NCBI GenBank assembly: GCA_029215795.1
Contig: JARDYH010000001.1
Coordinates: 199,709,654-199,773,653 of the forward strand
Direction of reading: 5' to 3'
Origin: Anniella stebbinsi
Lineage: Eukaryota; Chordata; Lepidosauria; Squamata; Anniellidae
DNA length: 64,000 nt
Of this stretch, positions 10,301 through 21,600 are shown one piece after another. Position 1 is the stretch's first letter. Each line of letters opens with the position of its first letter. A program made the translations under genes and the position numbers. The notes under the pieces were generated by a model that made no database searches, was not told the origin of the DNA, and saw only the letters and a program-made list of their open reading frames with translations.

Positions 10301-10784
10301 GGGGGCACATGCAAAAATTATTGTATGCAGAGACTGTCTGAAAATTCTCACAGGCAGCTCCTCCTTGCCCTGGGATCAAGCAAAATGAAAGATGTACTCC
10401 ATTTTTTCTTACATGGGGGAATACAGATTGAAGCTCTTCTCCTGAAAGCCCCCTCCAAATTCCATACCCCTTCTGGCAGAGCTACTTTCTGCTTCCTGGG
10501 TGGCACAGGTCTCCTGGTTATGATCTGCTGCTTGGCCTTCCCCACTACTCACTCAGGAAAGATTCCTTCCTTAAGGCCTGGCCTCACACCATTCCTACAC
10601 CTTTCCCTGTGGTAACTGCCAGAGAATTATTCTCCAATGGCACATTGCCTGGAAATCTTTGGCAATGTCCATTCCACTCACTCATTCCTTGAACTCTGGA
10701 CTTCTCTACATGAGCAATTTTCTTTGATCATGTGAAGCTGTGCATCTCCAGTTCATTAAACAGATCTACTAGTTCCCTTACTCA

Positions 10785-11040
10785 AGAGTAAATCCCATTG
10801 ATTTCAACTGCATTTACATCCAAGTCATACTAAAATCCCATGCATACTTACCTTTGAGTAAACCCCATTGAACAGAGAGAAACTTACTTCTGAGTAAACA
10901 TGTATAGAACTGACTTTTAATAGTGTGGTCACTCAGCTTTTTTTAAAAGTCTAAAACAGTAAACTGGAAAGAAGTGCTCTGCAACCCTATGCTTACTTCT
11001 GAGGTCTGTTTACTCAGAAGTAGGTCTCCCTGGCATGATC
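10785..11040. repeat. tandem copies of a short palindromic AGTAA-type repeat
   Basis: Repeated units such as TCAAGAGTAAATCCCATTGA, CCTTTGAGTAAACCCCATTG, TTACTTCTGAGTAAACATG and TTACTCAGAAGTAG. They are partly inverted relative to one another. The same unit recurs at 19141-19225, 36910-36995, 49540-49625 and 53308-53395. Confidence 0.6.
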
Positions 11041-12424
11041 AAAGTAAAGGAAAATCGATCCTTCACAAATGCAAATCGGTGGAAGATCACACCTGTGGAC
11101 TTATCAGGAAAAGGGTTTAAAGGGGAGGGGAATTTAAAAATTCTTTTAAAAAAATCAAGGGATGAACCAATCTGATTCAAACTTGGCAGAGCTAAAGCCT
11201 TCCTTAAGATCTATCACCCTGCTACATTTCATCTCTTTTATCTTTAAAAATTACACAGATGTAAGCATTTTCGTTAATTGTTATAGGAGCTCCAATGAGC
11301 GAGGGGGAAGGCTGCCACATTCATCTCAATGTCCATCAACAAGAACCAATGAACTGCAGTGGCAGCACCAGAAAAAAAATCCAGGGCGGGGGCACAGAAG
11401 GGGCAAAGTATATTTCTGGGTCAGCGGTCTGTATCCCACATGTTAAGATCTCTGAAAGCAAAATAATGGCATTTCTCACATTAAAACTGCCATCCTAACC
11501 ATATATTCTGAAATAAGCCTTGTATTGATAAATTTACGTGTTTTTTTTAAAATAGCATGTATTAGCCAAATTCAAATTACTATAAGCAAAAGGCTTTCAA
11601 AAAAGGTACAGTCACTACACAAGCCTTTCCTTTACGCACAGATTAAACAGACAGAACACTTTCTTTTGAACTAGTGCAGGCAGAATCAGAAAGGTAGACT
11701 TTTAGTGTAAGGAAAGAGCAAACTGAGACACCTGGGCCCTGTACACCTAGGAAACCCAATGCATGTGAAGTACTAGTCCGAAGATCCAAACGATGAAGTT
11801 TTTGAAGATGAAGCTCCTGATGAAGCTGGGTGTTTTTTTATTGCAATCCATTGCCTTTGTAATATGGAATAAAAGAAATAAGAGGCATTGATTATGGTGG
11901 GATTAATTGATGAATAAAAATTCATAGGCTTGCACTGTGAGTAAATTCTTCCGACCCGCCCACCCCCGTTCCTGTTCTAATTCTCTGAGGAAGAAAAAAG
12001 GAATCTATGGAGAAGGTAAAAGTTCATTCTTTCCTTTCCTCCCCCTCTCATTTTTCATTGCCTATTGTCCTAAGAAAAAAAAGAAGAGATCCATGAAATA
12101 AACAGATTAATTCTTCCAAGGGTGTTCTTGCTGCTCTGGCAGGTGCTGCCAGATTATAGTTTGGACAACTGCCAAGAATAAGGTTTTAAGTGTGATGCAG
12201 TTATGAGTACCCCCACCCCAAACCTCAGTTACCTAACCCTAATTGGTAGGGCAGAAAGTGGGTTCACTGGAGACAGAGCCAAGGGGGTCACATCACCCCG
12301 CTCCCAGAATAACACAGAGAAAGCAGTTTGTGGCAGAGCCCACTTGTTGAAGCAAAGGGAGGTGGGAAAGGAAGAAGCCCATTTCATACACAGGCAAACT
12401 GAGGTAACAGGCAAATAAGAGTCA

Positions 12425-13545
12425 AATAATAACAATAATAAATTTATTTCTTCCCGCCTCTCCCCCAGGATCGAGGTGGGGAACAACATTGATATAAATG
12501 ACATAAAATAGATAAAACGGATTAAAACATATAAAATTAATACATTATTAAAATACAGATAAAACTCTTAAAATTCAACCGGGTAGGCCTGCCGGAAGAG
12601 ATCAGTTTTTATGGCTTTCTTAAAGTCAAAAAGACTATTAAGTTGACGAATCTCCTCCGGCAGGCCATTCCACAGTCTGGGAGCGGCCGAAGAGAAGGTC
12701 CTCTGGGTAACAGTTGTCAGCCTAGTCTTGGCCGACTGTAGTAAATTCTTCCCAGAGGACCTGAGCGTGTGGGGCGGATTGTATGGGAGAAGGCGATCCG
12801 GCAGGTAACCTGGACCCAAACCATGTAGGGCTTTAAAGCTAATAACCAACACTTTGTACTTCGCCCAGAAACTAATTGGCAGCCAGTGGAGTGATCAATG
12901 CTGATGTAATATGGTCACCCCTAGGTGTACTGGTGACCAACCTGGCTGCCATATTTTGAACTAGTTGAAGTTTCCGGACTAGGCACAGAGGTATCCCTAT
13001 GTACAGCACATTGCAGAAGTCGAGCCTTGAAGTTACCAGCGCGTGCACTACTGATTTTAGGTCTTCCAACTCTAGGAAGGGGCGCAGCTGGCGTATCTGC
13101 CGAAGCTGATAGTAGGCACTCCTAGCAGTCGCGTCTATCTGAGATGTCATTTAGAGTGATGGATGCAGGAGCACCCCCAAGCTGCGAACACAGCCTTTCA
13201 GGGGGAGTGTTACCCCATCCAGAACTGGTTGACATACCTCCAAACCCAAGTTGGGACTTTTGACAGTAAACACCTCGGTCTTGTCTGGATTCAGCTTCAG
13301 TTTGTTTTTCCTCATCCAGCCCATTACTGCCTCCAAGCATTCATTCAGAGGAGACAAACTATCCTTAGCTGACGCTGTTGTCAAAAGCATAGAGAAATAT
13401 ATTTGGGTGTTGTCAGCATACTGATAGCACCCCGCCTCATGGCTCCGGATGATCTCTCCCTGGTTTCATGTAGATGTTAAACAGCATAGGGGATAGGATG
13501 GCATCTTGTGCTTCACCATACAATGATTGCAAGTGAGAGAGTTTG
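12425..13545 (-). repeat. L2-type LINE 3' half, decayed
   Basis: Minus-strand reading gives pieces of a reverse transcriptase in different frames: KLNPDKTEVF, GVTLPLKGCVRSLGVLL, RPFLELEDLKSVVHALVTSR, KALHGLGPGYLPDRLLP, and AAPRLWNGLPEEIR. A 3' UTR and (TTA)n tail end at about 12425. Frameshifts separate the pieces, so the copy is inactive. Confidence 0.85.
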
Positions 13546-14224
13546 GGTTACATAATCACATTTAAGGGGGTAAAACATGCCCCATGATCAAACAGGAGGG
13601 ATTTAGCCAGGAATATTATGTATTAACTTGCTTCACAAAAAAGGAAAGGATTTTTAAAAAATGTTTGCACATGTGTGCATTTTGCTTTAACTACAGCCTT
13701 GAGCAAAGAATATTTGCCAGTTTTTTTGTTTTTTAAATAATAATCTAGAGATAGAAATAGTCCTGATGTGGGAGGCATTTTCCACATTGGAACACAGCTA
13801 AACCATCAAAGGTTTTAAATGCCAAGTCGGGAAGGTACAAATGATTATTTTTCTTAGAGCACATACATCTTTGAAATGCTGCACTAAACATTCATCACTG
13901 AGGATAGAGAGCTTGATAACAACACAAACATAAACTATTGCTAAGGGGTAGTTTTGTTTCAGGTCGTATGTCAAATATTGCATATTAATTGAAAATAAGT
14001 CACTGCTATTTAACAGTATGGAGTAAAAAAAAACACCATGCAAATCCTCCAATATACCATAAAGCAGATCAAAGCATCTTCAGTTAACTGGGCCAGGGTT
14101 AAAAACCCTCACAAAATTTAGTAATAAACGTAGTGACTTTGGACTGCTTGCTGGCTAATAGCCAGAAGGATAAAATTCATGTTGTAATGGCTTTTGCTGA
14201 TACTATTCTATGAATTCATACTAG

Positions 14225-14345
14225 GGCAATCCAAAATCCATTATCAGGGCAAAACTTTTATTAGGCCAACTTAAAGATAATAAAACCCATGCAAACTTTC
14301 AGGATCTCCAGATCTCTTCATCAGGCAAGATGCTACAAAAGTTGA
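14225..14345 (-). repeat. dispersed repeat (GATGAAGAGATCTGGAGATC type)
   Basis: The inverse of the block at 46535-46620: CCAAAATCCATTAT ... CTCCAGATCTCTTCATCAGGC here, GCCTGATGAAGAGATCTGGAG ... GGATTTTGG there. Confidence 0.6.
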
Positions 14346-15591
14346 GGCGCAAATATCTCTGTAAATCAATTCCTAGTCTGACTTGACAAAGGAATGATAA
14401 AAACCCAGGATATTGTAAGACATCTTTCTTAAGCACTTTTGAATGGAACAAAAGCAGGAATACAAAGACAGACAGAGAGATGATGTGATCTCATTGCCTC
14501 CATGTGAAAAGAAACAATAGAAATGGCAATTTGAATACAGGAGTGGGACAAAGGAAGAAATCCATAGATAAGAGTTGAGTTTGAACTCTGTAAACTAACA
14601 GCATTTAGGGTGTTTGCTGCTTCTGTCTGAAGATCTGATGTATTAGCAATGAATTTTGGCTATTCGTTGGAATGTTTAAGGTGGTTTCATGTTCACTCAG
14701 CCTTTATCTAAAACAACCTATGCCCAAAAAATGGAAATATTACAAAACTCCATAAATCTCATTTTAATGTCTGAATTTTGGTTGTTCTAATGCTCTGCCT
14801 TCTCTTGTTGGTGTGCCAAGAAGAGTGCAGTGGTCCTGGACCATTATAATCAAGAAAGGTTCAAAAAGAAGTAGAGGCACTGTTCAGGTGTTATGTACAA
14901 ATATGGTACAGGAACATGCACAACCGTAACAGGGCCTCATGCACTGACCCTGCCCATCTTCCCTTTGATAAGTAAATGCTTACAATATAATTGAGATGAT
15001 TATACAGCAAAACAAAATGGATTCTAGGCCTAAACACTCAACTACCTACACAAGAATTTCTCCATCTGCAAATCACACACACACACCAAGCCCAAATATT
15101 TTTTTACACAATAGGGCAGCACAGACTTAAATGCATTCCCTATTCAGTCAAAACCCCAGTTAAGTTGCTATATGAACACCCCTCAAGCCATTCATAACAG
15201 TAAGAGGTACATCTATATAAACACTTTTAAAAACAAAATTTTAGTTTATACTCATAATATATAATTAACCAACAATTCCAACATTGGTGTATTTTTAAAA
15301 ATATATTGTTTATTGAATTTAACAATACATCAGTAACTTAACGTGAGATAACAGTAAGAATATCCTTAAATCTTTATCCTGATCCTCGTTCCATACAATT
15401 GTGCTGCTTATCTGATTTCTTATCTTTAGCAGTTTATACTTTGTTACCCAATAAACCTATCCATAAAAGACCATGTGAATGTGGTGGCTGATTGACCTCT
15501 GTGCCACATCATAAAGCTTATAAAATCCCACCAAGTCGTGATGAAGTTATCCCCTTCTTGCACATTTCTGTATGCCATTTGTGTATGGGTG

Positions 15592-15705
15592 AAGAACATA
15601 TGCCATGCTGGATCAGACCAAGGGTCCATCTAGTCCAGCACTCTGATCACACAGTGGCCAATCAGTTGTCAGCCAGGGACCAACAAAGCAGGACAACTGG
15701 TGTAT
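15592..15705 (-). repeat. CR1-type LINE 3' tail
   Basis: CATGCTGGATCAGACCAAGGGTCCATCTAGTCCAGCACTCTG... is the antisense 3' end of the CR1-like family whose RT fragments appear at 31.3, 50.1, 52.7 and 57.4 kb. Confidence 0.6.
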
Positions 15706-18019
15706 ATAGGTTAACTTTTCCATTAAAGCTATTGACTATAATCTGAGTCTATATTGCTGAATAGATGGACCATGAGTGCTTTTCCAGCTCCTCGCTATTT
15801 CCATCCTTGCTGCTACCCAAAAGAATGTCAGACGAGCCTAATTTTTTAGATGTATGGTTTCACTGATATCTTTATATTATACTCAAAATATAATTAACAA
15901 ACACTTCCAACACTGATATACTCATATTCCAAACTATAGACTGGTTCTTCTACTGTTTCAAAATCATACAGAAAAGAAACAGAAAAGCAATATAACATTT
16001 TTTAAACCTCAAATTCCAAGGTGTAATAAAAAGTCTTTCATGTGACACAAGTTAACCCTGGTTCATACGCAGCACGTCTATCACTTGATTACCAAACGTG
16101 TGTAGGAGCCATCCTAAAACACTGCCTCAGTTTTCATATTACCTCAAATGCATTGCATTTAAATGGAGTCAGCTCACAGAGTCATCATCCGTGGGAAATA
16201 TTCAGATAGCCGACCTATCCCATGTGTGAATTGGCCCTGGGGAAAGTTATCTTGTTTTCAGAACTAACATTGAGTGAATCCTGCATAAGCTGAAGCCAAT
16301 TGACTTTGGTCTACAACTGCCTCCAAACAACATGTCTAGTTGCGACTGAGGCTGTGGGGACCGAGGTCATGGAGTATTGTACATGGATATCCTTGAGGGT
16401 TGTTGCTATGATCAGTGAGCTTGGAGTAACATCCCTGAATGGTGGCTGTGTTCCACAGAAACATACAGAAGAAACTGCTTTAGGCTGTAAAAACAAGCTG
16501 CACATTCATAGATCCAAAAGCAAGGGCAATTCATACTTTGTCAGGTACACAAAGTACTCAAGTTTAAATGGCAAAATATGCGTGACACTATCAATTGTGA
16601 ATAGCCTGTGCACTTTTAGCTGATCAGGTTGTCCTGTAAATAAACATGGATGTGGCAACAGGAAAAATATGGGCCCTTTATAGGTTGCACGGTCAGCCCT
16701 ACCATTATTGCAACCCAAATCTATATATGTTTATTTATGGGTAAGTCACACTAATTTCAATGGGATTTATGTTCAGGTGTCTGTATAGGATTGCTACATT
16801 GCAATCTGATCATATACAGAGTTATGCCCAGCTCTTCCTAATTCTGCACAGGGTTGAGGTGTCAGTCTACTGCCAAAAGTGGTAACCTGGGAGATCCCAG
16901 AGACCTTGAAATTCTACAACACAGTACTGAGAAACAAGCAAAATCAGAGGGGGGGGACAAGGCATGGTAAAAAGAGAAATTTCTTACTTAATCATGAAAC
17001 TCTTTAAAAAGAAAATTAAAAAAGGATAATAACTCGTATTTTGATATTACAATAAATTATGATGATTAAAATATATATTAGAAATCCCCAAGTTACAGTC
17101 AAGGAAGTCAAACAAGTAGAATACAATAAATCAAGACATGTGTCAGTCTGGCATATTAAAGGAGCAATTCTATGGCCCCTAGACATTGTCTGAAGGGCCC
17201 CTAGATACTGGGGAATCCCTCCTCAGAAAGGGGATTCAGAGTTTTGACCCCCTCCCCTAACCCAGGAGGCGCAAAAACAATCATGATGGCTGGCCTCCAA
17301 GACTGGAAAAATCTACATAATTTCCTGAGGACTTGTATTTTATAGGTTATTTAAAAACACAGTAATTGCTTAACTTTACAATCCTTAACATAATAAAAAA
17401 GAATATAGCAAGGCATGAACAATACTTGAATTACTTTGAAAAACTACTATACTACAGGCTACTTTGGTTATTGCCTTTACAGGAAAGTCGGTATAAACAT
17501 TAAATAAAACTGAAGCACTGAATTGTTGCAACAGGCATTCAAGTAATTGTTTCAGAAGAACTAGGCCCCCCAAAATCTCATTCAAGGAAGAATTCTTCAC
17601 GAACAAATGTGAGGGTGCATATAGATTGGTAGGACTGAAATACTTGCCTTTTGTTTGAGATGGGAGGAAAAGGAAAACACAACAAAAACACCATATAGAA
17701 ATGACTGAAAAGCTTCTTTTAAAGAATACACATGCAACATTACCTAGGTAAGTGAAATATATTGCTGTATTTTGAACAAAATTACTAGTATAAATAAATA
17801 TCACAACTACTATATTGGTCTCTATTGTTTCAAGCTTAACATTACTGAATTCTTGATAGTTCAATAACAATCACAAACAAACAGCAAATTATGATTCAAC
17901 GCGATACAAAGACTTGTCTCCTGCACTTCATAATCCGGTATCAGTACAACTTTTCCCCAAATAACATCTTCCCTATTCTTTGTTACAGTACCTGAGTCAA
18001 AAGAGAGTTTATTTTGTCT

Positions 18020-18208
18020 GTCATGAACTCAAAGTGATGAGGCCCCTGCGAGAAGAGTGGCGTCCTAATGCTACTCCTGTGCTACGTATGGTGTATATAA
18101 AGTCTATTCGCTGCCTGTACCTGTCATAAAGCTATCTTGTGGTCCTCTGACATTCTGGATCGGTAGGATATTTGGGAGTACTACGTCGCCATGTATTCTG
18201 CCCTACAA
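18020..18208 (+). repeat. possible solo or partial LTR
   Basis: Candidate TGTCATGAAC...CCCTACAACA ends, a TATATAAAG box and a downstream CATAAAGC. Next is ACTGGTGCCCAGGGACGG, which resembles a primer-binding site. No clear target duplication. Confidence 0.4.
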
Positions 18209-18271
18209 CAACTGGTGCCCAGGGACGGAAGAGGCAAAGCTATCCACTGAAGCCATCGATCTGAGATTTGC

Positions 18272-18299
18272 CATATATATATATATATATATATATATT
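18272..18299. repeat. (AT)n microsatellite
   Basis: An uninterrupted alternating run. Confidence 0.95.
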
Positions 18300-18521
18300 A
18301 AGCAGTGATATCCATAAACTTGATATGCGAGGTTAGAGAACGTGCTGTAGAAATAAGTATTTATCAGCTAGGTTCTGTAAGGTTAGTGGTTTAAAAGGGT
18401 ACAAAATAAGTCCGAATATTGCCAGTTCTGCGGTGCTCAGCCCTTCAAGAGAAAGGAGTGGATAATTCTCAAAGGAAGGCCTTGCTACAACTCACCAATC
18501 TCAAAAGTTCAGGTTTTCTAT

Positions 18522-18657
18522 TTAGGTACCAGACAAGAAAAGTTTTTTCCTCAGAGTGTGTTTCAAGAGGAGTGAATGTTGTTCTGCAGGGTTGGTTCTG
18601 TTCCACTCATAAACTCTGTGGTTCAGCTCCACAAGAATATCCAGCAGAGGCAACGTC
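18522..18657 (-). CDS. CFLAR: CFLAR last coding exon (exon 9) and stop
   Basis: Acceptor CTGACACAG, one base finishing a split Arg, then 44 codons and TAA (18524-18522). It reads [18 protein letters not shown] and ends [13 protein letters not shown], the conserved c-FLIP(L) C-terminus. The 3' UTR follows toward lower coordinates. Confidence 0.95.
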
Positions 18658-21600
18658 CTGTGTCAGAAAAAAGTGGAAGGTGGGGGTGGGATAGAAGAGA
18701 AAGACTTTTCAGGACTAAAGAGAACATAACCTCCAAAACCTTACAAGTAATCTCCAGATTCCTCCAACAGATGTTTTGGATCTTAACTCTTTTCAGCCTC
18801 AGCCAGCTAATGCTCAGGAATGCTGGGAGTTGTAGTCTAAAACAGTGGTCTTCAATTGGTGGGTTGCAAGATGGGTTGTGGCAAAGCTGTTGCCACCATG
18901 TTGGGCAATTGTGAAAGTGGGTCCCATGTTGTAGGTTGGGAGTCTGAGGTGGGTCTAGGGTCTGGACCAGTTGAAGATCACTGGTCTAAAACATCTGGAG
19001 GGCACCATGTTGGATAAGGGTAAGGCTGCTCCAGAGCAACAGCTCTGGGCTTTGTAATCAGATATAGCTTGGCTTGCCAGCTAAAGCCCACCTGTGTATT
19101 CTGTGAGACAAAATTCTGAACACTTCTCCTCCCAAAAGGTCCAATCCTAAATCATGTTTACTCAATTGTAAACTCCACTGATTTCAACTGAGCTTACTTC
19201 CAAGTAAATATTACTTAGGACTGTGGCTTGAGAGACTCAAGGTTGTCTGTTTTGCAGGGCTCCTCTCTCCCAAGTTAGAGCTGCTCCTCATATTTTCTGC
19301 AGGACAAAACAAGGCGACCCTTATTTGTTGAGAGCCAGAAAGGTTGAATCATTCATAGGAAAGCTTTCCTTTGCCCACATATAGGAAAGAGATCTATGCT
19401 TTCACTGACATTGCTATCCCATACAAGGAATAGAGAGCCCCATGTGCACAGGGTCTCTGCGTGGACACAATCGAACGCCCTTGATGTATAAGACTTCCAG
19501 TTATGCTTCTGCAAAGGGAAGTGTATGTGAAACATCCCTGCTCACAGAGAACAGGAAACCCTTGCTTGTAAAACTGTGTGTGTGCACCCAAGTTATGGCA
19601 CCGTCGCCCGTGTCTCCTTTTGCAAGAGCAAGTAGCACAGCTGTGCGTACCTCTTACTAAAAAAAGAACATGAGCGTTCTTCATCCAAGCCACACAAATC
19701 CTGCCCCAAGAAAACCTGAATTCTGCTCCATGTATTATTTAACGTCACCAGGAAATTTGCCTAAATGATCCCATTTTGCAAAATTTATTCTGGTTATAAG
19801 TGAAATCCAAGTTTCTCAAAAAGCTGGATTACATATTGTGGTGTTATTATCCTCGACCAGTTGCTGCTGCTGCCCGTGTCGCCTTTACTATTTAGGCCCC
19901 AACACCATAGCCCAGCAACCTGGCCTCCAGACAACTTCTTGATACCGCTGCCACTAGTACCTTCTCAGGTACACCCACAGACCACACCAGTAGATAGAAT
20001 TAACAAGAATTTATTAATAAGAAATTGCATGTCAACAAGCTTCATGGGTACTTCAGTTCAATTGTGTAGCGGTTACAAGGTTTCAATGCTTATTGGTTTC
20101 AGTCAGAACTCTTATACTTTAACAAACTGTTCCTTATTTAATCTATGCTCTAAAATCTTTTCTCAATCTCTCAAACACTCTTCTCATCTAATAATCCTGC
20201 TTCAGACTGACTGACCCCCCCTCTCACTCTCAAATCTCCCCTCAATCAACCCTGCCAGCTCTCTCTGTCAGGCACATATATACACTCCACTCACTCTCTA
20301 GCTCCTCCCACTCTTACACAGCCAGCTAATCTAGGCATTCCAACCAACCAGCCAATCAACACTCACCTTCCATTTGGGCACACAGCCAGCCAATCCAGGC
20401 ACTCCCCCACAACCAGCCAATCACTCTATACTTACCAAGACCTATAACCCCAGACAGTAAGTACATTTTGGCTTAGTTATTTACTCTACCTGTTATTATT
20501 CTTAACCCTTTTTAAAGATATAAACAAATGCATTTCACAAACAATAAACTTTGCAATAGATTTACAACCACAAACAGTAGAACATCACACATATCCCTGA
20601 GCATCTTCCATTTGCAGCACACACTCAAGCCTGATCAACAGAATGCACTGAAACAATACCAAAAAACAACCTTCTACCTTTTGTGTGGATTCATCAACAG
20701 CTCGGTTAGAGCAGTCAGATAGTAGGAGGATGAGTTTGGCGATCTGTCTAAGGTCGATGCATCCAATATGCTTTGGCTCCACAGAATGTCTGCAACTTGT
20801 GGGATAGTACAGAGATCTCCATCTGCCTCAACCAGACTGGGGGTTTCTTGGTGATTGCCTGGCTCAAAGTAGTTTTGGATAAAAAAGAGTTTTGGTTTCC
20901 CTAAGAGATCAAGACACCGATCACCGATAAAAAAGCTCTTCAACCTCTCCAGAGAGAATCCTGGAACGATATGGTCTGTGCAGAAGATGCCCTGGTGGTC
21001 CCCTCGACTGATCAGCACACAAACAAAGCAGTCATAGTCTTTGTGTTGTCTCAGTCTTGCTACTTCAAACAACTCTCGCATCATGGAATCCACATTCAGG
21101 AATAGGAGACAACGAACTTCAAAACGCAGCGCCTTAAATGCCCTTGCCACCTTACCTAGAGAAAGAAAAACAGCCAAGAAAGAAAGTTAAATAGACACAT
21201 TACCACAATAATCTCAGAACTGAGCCATGCATAGGGGCTCTCTAGTCAACTGGGTATAGGGATCCAACCTATCTTGGACAGGGTTGAACCCCTATAAAGG
21301 ACCAAGAACACAATTTGGGGATGTTCCTGGAGCTTGCATTATCCCCAGATGCGCCCAGGTGATGCCAGTGTCTAGGAGCAGTTTTTACCAACTTCAGCTG
21401 TACCTGAAGAAATCAGATCTTGTTTCAGACACACGTGTATTCGTTACATCCAGGATAGACTACTACAACGTTCTCCAAGTTGGGCCACCCTTGAAGACTG
21501 TCCGGAAAATGCAACTTGATGCAGAATGTGTCTGCCAGAAAGGGTAGTTGATACTCCATGATCTGAACACTTTATGACAATTTTATATCAACTGCATTTG

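Larger units (their letters stand above)
10300..16700. other. CASP10-CFLAR intergenic region
   Basis: No host exon recognised. It contains short palindromic repeat units (10785-11040), an L2 fragment (12425-13545), a dispersed repeat (14225-14345) and a CR1 tail (15592-15705). The remaining stretches look unique and non-coding. Confidence 0.45.
16700..18521 (-). other. probable CFLAR 3' UTR and adjacent intergenic DNA
   Basis: AT-rich sequence downstream of the CFLAR stop. It contains an LTR-like block (about 18020-18208), an (AT)n tract and a 161-codon open frame (17870-17385) with no recognisable domain. I cannot place the polyadenylation site. Confidence 0.35.

Noticed and set aside
13163..13372. 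Plus-strand open frame near 13.2 kb
   Set aside because: It is antisense to recognisable L2 reverse-transcriptase sequence.
17385..17870. 161-codon minus-strand open frame downstream of the CFLAR stop
   Set aside because: AT-rich, Phe/Val/Leu-biased composition with no domain, inside the likely 3' UTR. A chance frame is the simpler reading.
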